Source of the DNA: Helicobacter pylori
Lineage (GTDB): Bacteria > Campylobacterota > Campylobacteria > Campylobacterales > Helicobacteraceae
Length of the DNA stretch: 64,000 bases
NCBI RefSeq assembly: GCF_001653455.1
Contig: NZ_CP011486.1
Coordinates: forward strand, 310,001-374,000
Reading direction: 5' to 3'
The notes beneath the pieces were generated by a model. That model was given only the letters and a program-made list of their open reading frames with translations. It was not told where the DNA came from and did no database searches. Made by a program: the position numbers and the translations under genes. Below are positions 9,231 to 18,162 of the stretch, in pieces (within the stretch, counting starts at the first letter, position 1; every line of letters begins with the position of its first letter).

Positions 9231-10523
9231 ATGGAGTTGTTGCACAGTATCAATGATTTTAATGAAGCCAAGCAAGTGATCGCTGGGGGGGTCAATTCGC
9301 CTGTTAGGGCGTTTAAGAGCGTTAAAGGCACTCCGCCTTTTATCTTAAAGGGTAAGGGGGCGTATCTCTATGATGTGGATAACAATCATTATATAGATTT
9401 TGTGCAAAGCTGGGGGCCTTTGATTTTTGGGCATGCGGATGAAGAGATTGAAGAAAATATTATTAAAGCGTTAAAAAAAGGCACTTCTTTTGGCGCACCC
9501 ACAGAGTTAGAAACCACTTTAGCTAAAGAAATCATTGCTTGTTATGATGGTTTAGATAAGGTGCGTTTAGTGAGTAGCGGCACGGAAGCGACCATGAGTG
9601 CAATACGACTCGCTAGAGCTTATAGCCAAAAAGACGATTTGATCAAGTTTGAAGGGTGCTACCATGGGCATAGCGATTCTTTATTGGTGAAAGCGGGTAG
9701 TGGGTGCGCTACTTTTGGCTCTCCTTCTTCTTTAGGCGTGCCAAGCGATTTTAGCAAGCACACTCTAGTGGCTCGTTATAACGATTTAAACTCCGTTGAA
9801 GAATGCTTTAAAAAAGGCGATGTGGGTTGCGTTATTATTGAACCCATTGCAGGAAACATGGGGTTAGTGCCGGCCCAAAAAGAGTTTTTAGTGGGGTTAA
9901 AAACCTTGTGTGAAAAATACCAAGCGGTATTGATCTTAGATGAAGTGATGAGCGGTTTTAGGGCGAGTTTGAGCGGTTCGCAAGAATTTTATGGTATTGT
10001 GCCGGATTTAGTAACCTTTGGTAAAGTGATAGGCGCTGGGCTTCCTTTGGCGTGCTTTGGGGGGCGTGCGGAAATTATGGACTTGCTTTCGCCCATTGGT
10101 GGGGTGTATCAAGCTGGCACTTTAAGCGGTAACCCTTTGGCGGTGTGTGCAGGGTTGAGCGCGTTGTATAAAATCAAAAGAGACAAAACGCTTTATGCTC
10201 GCTTGAGTGCTTTAGCTGTTCGTTTGACTCAAGGCTTAAAAAAGAGCGCTCAAAGCTACAATATCGCTTTACAAACGCTCAATAGAGGGAGCATGTTTGG
10301 CTTTTTCTTTAACGAAAATGCGGTGCAAGATTTTGATGACGCTTTAAAAAGCGATACGGAAATGTTTGCACAATTCCACCAAAAAATGCTCTTTAAAGGC
10401 GTGTATTTGGCATGTTCAAGTTTTGAAACCGGCTTTATTTGTGAGCCTATGACTGAAGAGATGATTGATTTAGTGATTACTAAAGCCGAAGAGAGTTTTG
10501 ATGAAATCATAAAGGGCGTGTGA
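9231..10523 (+). CDS. hemL: Glutamate-1-semialdehyde 2,1-aminomutase
   Basis: This 430-residue PLP enzyme makes 5-aminolevulinate from glutamate-1-semialdehyde in the C5 haem pathway. The pyridoxal lysine is about K265 in [11 protein letters not shown]. The motifs [19 protein letters not shown] and [11 protein letters not shown] are canonical. Length is normal. It lies just downstream of the YceI-like gene and 4 bases upstream of an AtpZ-like gene. Confidence 0.97.
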   Translation: MELLHSINDFNEAKQVIAGGVNSPVRAFKSVKGTPPFILKGKGAYLYDVDNNHYIDFVQSWGPLIFGHADEEIEENIIKALKKGTSFGAPTELETTLAKEIIACYDGLDKVRLVSSGTEATMSAIRLARAYSQKDDLIKFEGCYHGHSDSLLVKAGSGCATFGSPSSLGVPSDFSKHTLVARYNDLNSVEECFKKGDVGCVIIEPIAGNMGLVPAQKEFLVGLKTLCEKYQAVLILDEVMSGFRASLSGSQEFYGIVPDLVTFGKVIGAGLPLACFGGRAEIMDLLSPIGGVYQAGTLSGNPLAVCAGLSALYKIKRDKTLYARLSALAVRLTQGLKKSAQSYNIALQTLNRGSMFGFFFNENAVQDFDDALKSDTEMFAQFHQKMLFKGVYLACSSFETGFICEPMTEEMIDLVITKAEESFDEIIKGV

Positions 10524-10527
10524 ATTT

Positions 10528-10788
10528 TTGAAAAAGCCAAAATACTACAAGTTTATAGAGGGGGCGAATTATTTGAGCTTAGGGCTTTCTATGGTCGTAG
10601 CGATCCTTATGGGCGTGGCTATAGGCTATGGGCTTGAAAAGCTCACTCGCATTTCGTGGCTTTTTTGGCTTGGGGTTGTTTGGGGCGTGTTAGCGAGCTT
10701 TCTTAATGTCTATAAAGCTTATAAAAACATGCAAAAAGACTATGAAGAATTGGCTAAAGACCCTAAATACACGCATAAAACCAAATAA
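10528..10788 (+). CDS. AtpZ/AtpI-family small membrane protein
   Basis: This 86-residue protein begins with TTG immediately after hemL. Two hydrophobic segments (about 15-35 and 43-63) are separated by GYGLEKLTRISWLFWLG, matching the AtpZ/ATPase_gene1 pattern of two-helix proteins linked to F-type ATP synthases. Members are proposed to help c-ring assembly or Mg2+ supply. It is not next to an atp operon here. A four-helix membrane protein follows 12 bases later. Confidence 0.7.
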   Translation: MKKPKYYKFIEGANYLSLGLSMVVAILMGVAIGYGLEKLTRISWLFWLGVVWGVLASFLNVYKAYKNMQKDYEELAKDPKYTHKTK

Positions 10789-10800
10789 ATCAAAAAGCCC

Positions 10801-11202
10801 ATGTGCCAAATCCAATGCCTGCTTATTTTACTCGCTATCAATGTAGTTAGTGCGATCGTTGTTTATTTTTTTCAAGCATTTCATGGGGTTTTGAATTTTG
10901 AAGGGGGGTTTTTAGGGTTTTTTATCGTGGCGTTGTCTTCGTATTATGGCGTTAAAAAGCGTTTGGATTTGAGGAAACAAGATTCAGAAAAAGAAGAAAA
11001 GCAAAAATTCCAAAAATTCGCCTTAGGTTTGGAAATGTCTTTTAATGCGTGGCGTTTAGGGGGGTATGGGGTTTTATTGGGCATTTTAGGAGCGCTTTTA
11101 GCGTTTAATCTTTTTAACGGGCTGTTTTTTCTTATCGGCGTGTTTGTGAGCTCACTCTCTAGTGCGTTATTGCGATTTTTAAACAATAATGGTAAGTTTT
11201 GA
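10801..11202 (+). CDS. Four-helix membrane protein, possible AtpI counterpart
   Basis: This 133-residue protein has about four membrane helices (about 5-25, 31-48, 80-100, 103-123) and a charged cytoplasmic loop (LDLRKQDSEKEEKQKFQKF). I do not recognise a strong family signature. The topology, the GGFLG turn and the position directly behind an AtpZ-like gene suggest AtpI, the usual AtpZ partner, but that is inference. The annotated ATG lacks a good ribosome site, so translation may be coupled to the gene before. Confidence 0.55.
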   Translation: MCQIQCLLILLAINVVSAIVVYFFQAFHGVLNFEGGFLGFFIVALSSYYGVKKRLDLRKQDSEKEEKQKFQKFALGLEMSFNAWRLGGYGVLLGILGALLAFNLFNGLFFLIGVFVSSLSSALLRFLNNNGKF

Positions 11203-11285
11203 CACAAATTCCTATTACTTTTAACCCCCTTAACCCTTTTTTAATTTTTTATCCTATAGAATAAAAACAAAAATGGGAGTGGATT

Positions 11286-12170
11286 TTGAAAGAAAAAAAT
11301 CTCGCCAAAAGAATCCTAAAAACCGCTGTGATTCAAATGCAATCCAAACCCTACGCTTTGAATGAAAACTTGCAACTAGCCCTTAATCTAGCCAAAGAAG
11401 CCCACAATAAAGGTGCAAATCTCATCGTTTTGCCTGAACTTTTTGATAGCGGGTATTGCGTGAATGATCAAGATGATGCATTAGGGATAGATTTTAAAGC
11501 CCTAAAACATGGCGAGAAAACGCTAAAAAACGAGACTTTAAAGGTGTTAAGCGATTTTGCAAAAGCTAATAAAACGCATGTGGTGGCGTGCAGTATTGAA
11601 AAAACCAATCAAAAACTCTACGACAGCGCTTATATCGTTTCACCAGAAGGTAAAATCGTTGGCAAACACCGCAAGATCTATTTGTGGGGTGATGAAAAAT
11701 CGCGCTTCAAAAGGGGCAAAAAATATGGGATTTTCACGCTGGATTTTGGGGATTTTAGCGTGAAAGTGGGTTTGCAAATTTGCTATGAAATCGGCTTTGG
11801 CGTGGGCGCGAACATTCTAGCGTTGCAAGGGGCGGAGATTTTAATCTATCCTAGCGCGTTTGGCAAAGCTAGGGCTTATAATTGGGATTTATTGAGCAAG
11901 GCTAGAGCGTTAGAAAATAGCTGTTTTGTGTGTGCATGCAATCATAGTGGGGAAGAAACTAATTCTAAATTAAAACAAACGCTAGAGTTTGCAGGAGATT
12001 CAAGAATCGTTGCACCCAATGGAAAAATCATTGCACAAGCCACTAAATTTAACGAAGTCATTATCGCTGATCTTGATTTAAACGAGGCCGCATCGCAACG
12101 CCAAAAAATCCCTTATTTGCAAGATTTTGATACCAAACTCACTAAAAAGGGGTTTGGAAAACTCACTTAA
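11286..12170 (+). CDS. Carbon-nitrogen hydrolase (nitrilase superfamily)
   Basis: This 294-residue cytosolic amidohydrolase has the Glu-Lys-Cys triad in order: E in VLPELFDSGY (about 51), K in GKHRKIYLWG (about 131) and C in GLQICYEIGF (about 166). The protein resembles N-carbamoylputrescine amidase or omega-amidase-like enzymes; the substrate cannot be set from sequence. The start is TTG with GGGAGTGGA upstream, and a TATAGA -10 lies at 11255-11260. It is followed after 13 bases by pgdA, so the two probably share a transcript. Confidence 0.8.
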   Translation: MKEKNLAKRILKTAVIQMQSKPYALNENLQLALNLAKEAHNKGANLIVLPELFDSGYCVNDQDDALGIDFKALKHGEKTLKNETLKVLSDFAKANKTHVVACSIEKTNQKLYDSAYIVSPEGKIVGKHRKIYLWGDEKSRFKRGKKYGIFTLDFGDFSVKVGLQICYEIGFGVGANILALQGAEILIYPSAFGKARAYNWDLLSKARALENSCFVCACNHSGEETNSKLKQTLEFAGDSRIVAPNGKIIAQATKFNEVIIADLDLNEAASQRQKIPYLQDFDTKLTKKGFGKLT

Positions 12171-12183
12171 ATAAGGAGAGATT

Positions 12184-13065
12184 ATGGCAAAAGAAATTTT
12201 AGTGGCTTATGGCGTGGATATTGATGCGGTGGCTGGTTGGCTAGGGAGCTATGGTGGGGAGGATTCGCCTGATGATATTTCGCGTGGGCTTTTTGCAGGG
12301 GAAGTAGGGATCCCACGGCTTTTAAAATTGTTTCAAAAATACCACCTTCCGGCGACTTGGTTTGCGCCTGGGCATTCTATTGAAACTTTTCCAGAGCAAA
12401 TGAAAATGATCGTAGAGGCAGGGCATGAAGTGGGTGCACATGGGTATTCGCATGAAAACCCTATCGCTATGACGGCCAAGCAAGAAGAAGAGGTTTTGTT
12501 AAAAAGCGTTGAGTTGATTAAAAATCTTACCGGCAAAGCCCCCACAGGCTATGTGGCACCGTGGTGGGAATTTTCTAATATCACTAACGAATTGCTTTTA
12601 AAACACGGCTTCAAATACGACCACTCGCTCATGCACAATGATTTCACGCCCTATTTCGTGCGTGTGGGGGATAGTTGGAGCAAGATTGATTATAGTTTGG
12701 AGGCTAAGGATTGGATGAAGCCTTTAATTCGTGGGGTTGAAACAGATTTAGTGGAAATCCCTGCAAACTGGTATTTGGACGATTTACCGCCGATGATGTT
12801 TATCAAAAAATCCCCCAATAGCTTTGGTTTTGTAAGCCCACACGATATAGGGCAAATGTGGATCGGTCAATTTGATTGGGTTTATCGTGAAATGGATTAT
12901 GCGGTATTTAGCATGACGATCCACCCTGATGTGAGCGGACGCCCGCAAGTGTTGCTCATGCATGAAAAAATCATTGAGCATATCAATAAGCATGAGGGCG
13001 TGCGTTGGGTAACATTCAATGAAATCGCTGATGATTTCTTAAAACGAAACCCTAGAAAAAAATAA
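12184..13065 (+). CDS. pgdA: Polysaccharide deacetylase PgdA
   Basis: This 293-residue NodB-fold protein carries the metal triad D14 (VDID), H86 and H90 ([10 protein letters not shown]). It corresponds to H. pylori HP0310, reported as the peptidoglycan deacetylase that gives lysozyme resistance. No signal peptide is visible, and the sequence also resembles the cytosolic allantoinase/PuuE branch of the family, so its in vivo substrate deserves care. AAGGAGAG precedes the ATG. Its end converges on a restriction gene with a shared hairpin between them. Confidence 0.85.
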   Translation: MAKEILVAYGVDIDAVAGWLGSYGGEDSPDDISRGLFAGEVGIPRLLKLFQKYHLPATWFAPGHSIETFPEQMKMIVEAGHEVGAHGYSHENPIAMTAKQEEEVLLKSVELIKNLTGKAPTGYVAPWWEFSNITNELLLKHGFKYDHSLMHNDFTPYFVRVGDSWSKIDYSLEAKDWMKPLIRGVETDLVEIPANWYLDDLPPMMFIKKSPNSFGFVSPHDIGQMWIGQFDWVYREMDYAVFSMTIHPDVSGRPQVLLMHEKIIEHINKHEGVRWVTFNEIADDFLKRNPRKK

Positions 13066-13078
13066 CGATTGAATCGCA

Positions 13079-13103
13079 TTGGTGCGAATGCAATTTGCAC
13101 CAA
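13079..13103. terminator. Hairpin between convergent pgdA and restriction gene
   Basis: TTGGTGCGAAT (13079-13089) pairs with ATTTGCACCAA (13093-13103), with one G-T wobble and a 3-base loop. The stem is usable on both strands and sits exactly between two convergent genes, so it may be a bidirectional terminator. No adjacent U-run is seen on either side. Confidence 0.5.
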
Positions 13104-13106
13104 CTG

Positions 13107-13799
13107 TTACAAATAAACTTTCAATTCATTTTCCATTAGTTTGATTGTTTTCTTTAAAATTTCTTCGTCTAAAGGTTTGAAATTTTTGTGTATGGGTTTA
13201 TTGATGTCTCTTTCGCCTTTGAGTAAGGTTACTATATTTAGATCCACGCTTTCAAAGTAGCTCATTATAGAATGCGTGGGTTTTGATCCAAATAGGGTTT
13301 CTGGCAAGGCTGAATAATCGCCACCCAATTGGCTTTCTAGCTGAAATAAATAACAAGATATATTTGGATATAAAGTCTTAAGGAGATGAAAATCCACTAA
13401 TATTCGCTTTAGCATAGCGTTTTCCGTATAGGCTTTACATTCTATCCCCATAACCAATTGATTATCCACAAGTATATGTTTATCAACGCTCAATCCGTAA
13501 TAATAATCTTTCTTATGCTCTAATATATATGCCCTTACTTGTTTGTTAGCTATACTTTCTATGTAGCTATCTTTGATGGGAATTTTTATTTTATTAGAAT
13601 TTATTTCAAGCCTATTAGTTTTGCCACCAATATTTTGCCATGCTATTTTGACAATCTCTTCACTGATATGTTCTTGTAATTTGCCTTTAACGCTTCTTAT
13701 AACTCCGCCATACGCCCTACTATCTTGACCCCGAGCGTCTTTATCAATCGCTTTAACCACAATATTATAATATTGTATAATATCTTTTATAGAACTCAA
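13107..13799 (-). CDS. Putative type II restriction endonuclease
   Basis: This 230-residue protein is coupled to a DNA methyltransferase (4-base overlap). A likely PD-(D/E)XK core lies around YYYGLSVDKHILVD and then GIECKAYTENAM near residue 120, giving an E-x-K catalytic pair. I recall similar ECKAYTENAM stretches in XcyI/Cfr9I-type enzymes (CCCGGG), but this was not searched, so specificity is open. It is on the opposite strand to its neighbours, as expected for a strain-variable R-M insertion between pgdA and the CxxC gene. It appears intact. Confidence 0.7.
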   Translation of the reverse strand: MSSIKDIIQYYNIVVKAIDKDARGQDSRAYGGVIRSVKGKLQEHISEEIVKIAWQNIGGKTNRLEINSNKIKIPIKDSYIESIANKQVRAYILEHKKDYYYGLSVDKHILVDNQLVMGIECKAYTENAMLKRILVDFHLLKTLYPNISCYLFQLESQLGGDYSALPETLFGSKPTHSIMSYFESVDLNIVTLLKGERDINKPIHKNFKPLDEEILKKTIKLMENELKVYL

Positions 13800-14920
13800 A
13801 TTATATCCCTTACATTAAATAAATCTGTTGCTTCTTTTAACCTTGCTTTTGCTACTTCACAATACTTTTCGCTAATGTCTACGCCTATGAATTTACGCCC
13901 TAATTGTTTGGCGACTTTTGTCGTTGTCCCTGCACCATTAAATGGGTCTAATACAATATCACTTTGATAGGAAAATAGCTTTAAACACCGCTTTACTAAT
14001 TCTTCTGGGAACATTGCATCATGCCCATATTGTTTCATATTGCGTTCTGGGGCAAAGTTCCACTTGCCATAAACCCACTTTTTAAATTCATCATCGGTTA
14101 TGTCAATGTTGTTTTTATCGCCCTCTTTTTTTAGGCTATTTTTGCAAAAAATTTCAATAAATTCCCACGAATATTTTAAATATGGTGCAGCAGGGCTTTT
14201 CCAGCTTCCCCAAGTGCAGTATTTGCAGTTGTAGTTATTCTTTTCCCATAAAATCTCGCCTTTCCAAATAAGCCCTTCATCAATGAAAAATTTGCTGATA
14301 AAATGGTGCGTAGGGATATAATCGCTAAACATAGGTTGGATATTGACAATGATTCGCCCTCCGCTTTTTAATACACGAATACACTCTTTAAAAATGGCAA
14401 AAAGCGTGTTAAAATATTCTTGCCAAAGATTTGCATCCTGCGTTGCGTTGTAATTGATGCCAAAGTTGTAAGGCGGTGAAGTTAGCATTATGTCTATGCA
14501 ATTATTTGGGAGCTTTTTTAAAAACTCCAAGCTATCCGCACAATAGATTTGATTAAGATAACTTTGAATTTCATTGATCTCTTTGCTAAACTCTTTTTTG
14601 TAAGATTCGTAAGCTAATCTTGCCTTTGCGTTTTGCTTTTTGTGGGCGACTTTTTTAGCTTTGTTGAAGCTTTTAAATACGATTTTGCCATTTTGACTAG
14701 AAAACGAGCGGATCTTATATAATTCCTCTAATGTCTTTTGAATCAGCGTATTTTGTGCAGTCAATTCAAGCGTTTTTAAATCCACAATATCAAAATGAAG
14801 CGTGATATTTGAAGCATTAACAATTGATTCAATACCGCAAGATTGCAACAATGAAAGCGCGTCTGTGATCTCATTTGGCGCGTAAATATTTTCTAGCGTA
14901 AGCGTTCTATAATCCTGCAT
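13796..14920 (-). CDS. Type II DNA methyltransferase, beta class (probably N4-cytosine)
   Basis: This 374-residue methyltransferase has catalytic motif IV TSPPY near 147 preceding the AdoMet motif DPFNGAGTTTKVAKQLG near 322, the order that defines the beta class. TSPPY plus WGSWKSPAAPYLKYSWEF suggests N4-cytosine methylation, although N6-adenine cannot be excluded. The first 130 residues are an extra, Lys-rich domain without a recognised motif. It precedes the endonuclease gene, so protective methylation would be made first. The gene looks complete. Confidence 0.85.
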   Translation of the reverse strand: MQDYRTLTLENIYAPNEITDALSLLQSCGIESIVNASNITLHFDIVDLKTLELTAQNTLIQKTLEELYKIRSFSSQNGKIVFKSFNKAKKVAHKKQNAKARLAYESYKKEFSKEINEIQSYLNQIYCADSLEFLKKLPNNCIDIMLTSPPYNFGINYNATQDANLWQEYFNTLFAIFKECIRVLKSGGRIIVNIQPMFSDYIPTHHFISKFFIDEGLIWKGEILWEKNNYNCKYCTWGSWKSPAAPYLKYSWEFIEIFCKNSLKKEGDKNNIDITDDEFKKWVYGKWNFAPERNMKQYGHDAMFPEELVKRCLKLFSYQSDIVLDPFNGAGTTTKVAKQLGRKFIGVDISEKYCEVAKARLKEATDLFNVRDII

Positions 14921-15015
14921 TAAAATTCCTATACAATATAAACAGCATTAGATTTATTCTAGTCTATGGATTTTTTAGTAGAATTGTAGCATGATTTAAC
15001 TTTTGGAGGTTAAAA

Positions 15016-15378
15016 ATGTGCGTTTTGTGTGGGGAGCTTATTAATTCCTTTCATTGGACCGATGAGTTCAATGGGGGTAATGGGAGTTTGAGGGTGCAAA
15101 GTGCGTTTATTAGCGCAAATGAAAACGCCAGAGATCGCAAAAGAGCGAGGTTCAAACGAGTGGGATTGCTCAATCAAATCTTGGCGTTTTATGGGCTAAA
15201 AATTGATGATTGGCAAGGTGTAAAATTTGTGTTGTGCGATCAAAAAGGGCAAAGCGTGATCGTCAATGATCTAGGCGATTTGTGGGATAAAGCGCAAAAT
15301 TTAGCCAAAAAAGAGATGGACGCATTAGATTCGAATCTGTTGGCGTTTTTAAACCACCACACAAACACCACCAACTGA
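15016..15378 (+). CDS. Small CxxC/HWTD protein coupled to a CobW-type GTPase
   Basis: This 120-residue cytosolic protein begins MCVLCGEL, so C2 and C5 form a CxxC, followed by H13-W-T-D. The middle has Arg-rich ANENARDRKRARFKRV and LAFYGLKIDDWQG. From memory, proteins starting MC-x-x-CG with HWTD occur beside COG0523 GTPases in many proteobacteria. Function is unknown. The invariant Cys/His suggest metal binding or acceptance (inference). Its stop overlaps the GTPase ATG (TGATG), which couples translation. TTGGAGG is the ribosome site. Confidence 0.7.
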   Translation: MCVLCGELINSFHWTDEFNGGNGSLRVQSAFISANENARDRKRARFKRVGLLNQILAFYGLKIDDWQGVKFVLCDQKGQSVIVNDLGDLWDKAQNLAKKEMDALDSNLLAFLNHHTNTTN

Positions 15379-16355
15379 TGCCAAAAATCCCTATCACGCT
15401 CATCACAGGTTTTTTAGGCAGCGGTAAAACGAGTTTTTTAAGCGAATATTTAAGCCAATTTAACCACCAAGGCGTTGCTTTAATCATCAATGAAATCGGT
15501 CAGGCCGCCTTGGATCAACGCATTTTAAGCGTGCATTATTGCGATGAAAAAATGCTTTATCTTAACGCAGGGTGTGTGTGTTGCAACAAACGCTTGGATT
15601 TAGTGGAGTCTTTAAAAGATACAATCAATTTTTATGAATCGCGCGGCGAAATTTTAAAACGCATCATCATTGAAACCACCGGTTTAGCCAACCCGGCGCC
15701 GATTTTATGGACGATTTTGAGCGACACTTTTTTAGGGGCGCATTTTGAAGTTCAAAGCGTGATCGTTTGCGTGGATGTATTGAACGCTAAAACGCATTTG
15801 ATAAACAACGAAGCTAAAGAGCAAATCATTTTTGCTGATAGCGTTTTATTGACCAAAACGGACTTGCAAAACGACAGCGTGGCTTTAATAAAATTAAAAG
15901 AACACATACAAGCCATCAACCCCAGTGCAGAAATTTTTGACAAGAAAAATATAGGGAAAAGTATAGATTATGAAAATCTTTTCTCACGCGAAAAAGGGGC
16001 GCGAAAATTTGCACCGCCAACACCAAAAAATCTGCACTCGCAAGGTTTTGAAACTTTAAGCATGCGTTTTGAAGGGGCGATGGAATGGAGCGCATTTGGG
16101 ATCTGGCTGAGTTTGTTATTGCATAAATACGGCACACAAATTTTACGCATAAAAGGGATTATTGACATTGGGGAGGATTTTTTAGTGAGCATTAACGGCG
16201 TGATGCATGCAATTTATCCGCCCAAACACATTTTAAAGGACACTAGCGACTCTACTCTCGTTTTTATCACGCGCCATTTAGAGCGTGAAAAAATCTTAAA
16301 TTCCTTAAAGGGTTTTAAAAATTTGCTTGGTATCAAGGGTTTTGAAACGCAATAA
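15378..16355 (+). CDS. CobW/COG0523 G3E-family GTPase (putative metallochaperone)
   Basis: This 325-residue P-loop GTPase has Walker A GFLGSGKTSF (10-19), the metal-binding CxCC at C66-V-C68-C69 (NAGCVCCNK), Walker B-like RIIIETTGLANP and TKTDL as guanine motif. A CobW C-terminal domain follows, including FITRHLE. Family members move zinc, cobalt or iron; which metal is used here is not evident. The gene overlaps the CxxC/HWTD gene, suggesting a functional pair. H. pylori depends on nickel enzymes, but those have their own chaperones, so zinc is the simpler guess. Confidence 0.85.
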   Translation: MPKIPITLITGFLGSGKTSFLSEYLSQFNHQGVALIINEIGQAALDQRILSVHYCDEKMLYLNAGCVCCNKRLDLVESLKDTINFYESRGEILKRIIIETTGLANPAPILWTILSDTFLGAHFEVQSVIVCVDVLNAKTHLINNEAKEQIIFADSVLLTKTDLQNDSVALIKLKEHIQAINPSAEIFDKKNIGKSIDYENLFSREKGARKFAPPTPKNLHSQGFETLSMRFEGAMEWSAFGIWLSLLLHKYGTQILRIKGIIDIGEDFLVSINGVMHAIYPPKHILKDTSDSTLVFITRHLEREKILNSLKGFKNLLGIKGFETQ

Positions 16356-16516
16356 TTTTTAATTTTATTCAAATGTAAAAAATGCTTTTAGAATTTTTTA
16401 AAATAAAAGAGTTTGAAAGCAATATTCTCTTGATCTTGTGGGGGTTGTAGGGGGAGGGTTTTTTAAAATACCCCTATCCCCTTATGGGTTTTATAAAGAA
16501 TAAAATCTAAATTTTG

Positions 16517-17662
16517 CTATCTGTTTATAGCTGTTTGCATTTTAATAGGGAAAAGCACAATAAAGCTTAAAACCAAACACACTCCACAAATCACAAAAAT
16601 CAAAAGATAGCCCAAATCCCCTAAAAATATCGTAAAAAGATACGAAAAAAGCGCTTGGAAAATCCCAAAAGAAAACACCACCCAAGAAGAGGCTTGAGCG
16701 AAATGTTTCGCACCTGCGATCTTTAAAGCCATCATGCTAAATAAATTGATATTAGCGGTCGTGGCCGCTCCCATCACAAAAATACTCAAATTGAGTAAAG
16801 GAATTTGGTGGAAAAAAATGGGTAAAAAACATGCGATGGATTTTAGAATAAGGATAAAGATATTGGCGTTTTTAGCCCCTAGCTTTTGAGCCATAGGGCC
16901 GCTGATTAAAGAGCCAAGTGTGGCGCCAAAGCCAAAAAACGCCCATGAAGTTCCAGCGATAGTGGGGGAGATATTTAAATGACGGATCAAATAATCCACC
17001 CAAAAAAGCGTGTGGGGTAAAAAACCAATCGCATTGAGGGCGCAAGAAACTAACAATAACCCCAAATGCAAAGAGATTTTAAGCTTGCTTTCTTCTTTTT
17101 TAATGGGTTTGTTTTTTAAAGAATGGTTTTTCAAGCCCACTAAGGAAAGGATAAAGGCTATCAAGCAACTGCCCCCTAAAAAAATCCACGCCCATTTGAT
17201 ATTATAAGAGCTGATCCAAGGCAGAACAAACCCGCTAAAGACAGATCCAATGCCTACGGCGCTAAAAATAAGCCCCCCCACTAAAGCCCTTTTATTTTCC
17301 TTAACATAGGGTAAAGAGAGAGGAGCGACTAAAATCATTAAAGCGCTGCTAGCCACGCCGGCGATAAAACGCCAGATCCAAAGCCAAAAGAAAGGGATAC
17401 TATCAAAATAACAAACCAAAAAACTCAAAGCGATCAAACCAAAACTGATTTTAGCGATGCTTTCTAATGACATTAACGGGCTTAAAAATTGGATTAAAAA
17501 ACTCCCAAAAACATAGCCCATTAGCACCGCAATGCCTAGTTGGAAGCTTTGGTGTGGGGTCAAGCTCCCTGATAAAATGAGTAGGGGGATTAAGACCACA
17601 TAGCCAAAACGAGCCAGGCCGTTAGACACAAAAACCCCTAAAAAGCAAACAAACACGCGCAT
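16517..17662 (-). CDS. MFS transporter (YbfB/YjiJ-like)
   Basis: This 381-residue inner-membrane protein has about twelve hydrophobic helices and an N-terminal FLGVFVSNGLARFGYVVLIPLL, characteristic of the YbfB/YjiJ branch of the major facilitator superfamily. The old name nitrite extrusion protein (narK) for this locus is not supported by any nitrate-signature motif that I can see. Substrate unknown. AAGGATAAAA precedes the ATG. A run of seven C at 17273-17279 lies inside the gene but is short for phase variation. Confidence 0.8.
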   Translation of the reverse strand: MRVFVCFLGVFVSNGLARFGYVVLIPLLILSGSLTPHQSFQLGIAVLMGYVFGSFLIQFLSPLMSLESIAKISFGLIALSFLVCYFDSIPFFWLWIWRFIAGVASSALMILVAPLSLPYVKENKRALVGGLIFSAVGIGSVFSGFVLPWISSYNIKWAWIFLGGSCLIAFILSLVGLKNHSLKNKPIKKEESKLKISLHLGLLLVSCALNAIGFLPHTLFWVDYLIRHLNISPTIAGTSWAFFGFGATLGSLISGPMAQKLGAKNANIFILILKSIACFLPIFFHQIPLLNLSIFVMGAATTANINLFSMMALKIAGAKHFAQASSWVVFSFGIFQALFSYLFTIFLGDLGYLLIFVICGVCLVLSFIVLFPIKMQTAINR

Positions 17663-18162
17663 TTTTATCCTTAATAAAAATTATAAAAAAACAAGATTTT
17701 ATATTATATTGAAACTTGTTAATTGATGGTGCATAATGAGAGTAAGATCAATTTAAGGGGAGCTCATAAGGTTGCCCCATTGTTGAGTAAAGAATTGATT
17801 GCGGAAATTGCAGATCTTGTATCTGTAAGAGGCTTTATTAAAATAAGGCTTTTTGCGGTGGTTATCATTGATGCAATAGCGGCTGATGATTACGGACTAG
17901 CTAGGGAACACCACTAAAAAAGAATTAAACGCTAAAAAAATAAAAATTTTGTTTTGTAAAAAATTAAAAAAATTAGAAAGATCAAAGCTCTGTTAGTAAA
18001 AGAAAAAGTTTAAAAATTAAAAATTTTATGAGTGAGAAAAAGTTTTAAAAAAGTTTAGAAAAAAGTTAAAAAATAAAACTTTGTGAGTGAAAAATATTCG
18101 TTTTAGATCTGATTTTGTTGTAAAACTTATTTTCTTAAGTTTTATTTAAAATAGTGAAAAAC
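17663..18162. other. 500-bp gap: short ORF and AT-rich degenerate DNA
   Basis: The first part holds the minus-strand promoter area of the MFS gene. A 63-codon frame (ATG 17726 to 17917) reads HNESKINLRGAHKVAPLLSK and onwards; it lacks a ribosome site and I recognise no family, so it may be a remnant. The rest (17918-18162) is A-rich with repeated GAGTGA and AAGTTTAAAAA motifs and no coding pattern. A 17-base near-repeat (18122-18138 and 18158-18174, one mismatch) spans the stop of the next gene. Confidence 0.5.

Noticed and set aside
16436-16500. G-rich/C-rich stretch after the CobW gene as a terminator
   Set aside because: Pairing between the GGGGGAGGG and CCCCTATCCCC segments is imperfect and the T-run lies in the loop rather than after the stem.
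17273-17279. C7 run in the MFS gene as a phase-variation tract
   Set aside because: Seven bases is near what chance allows in this gene and below lengths normally associated with slippage.
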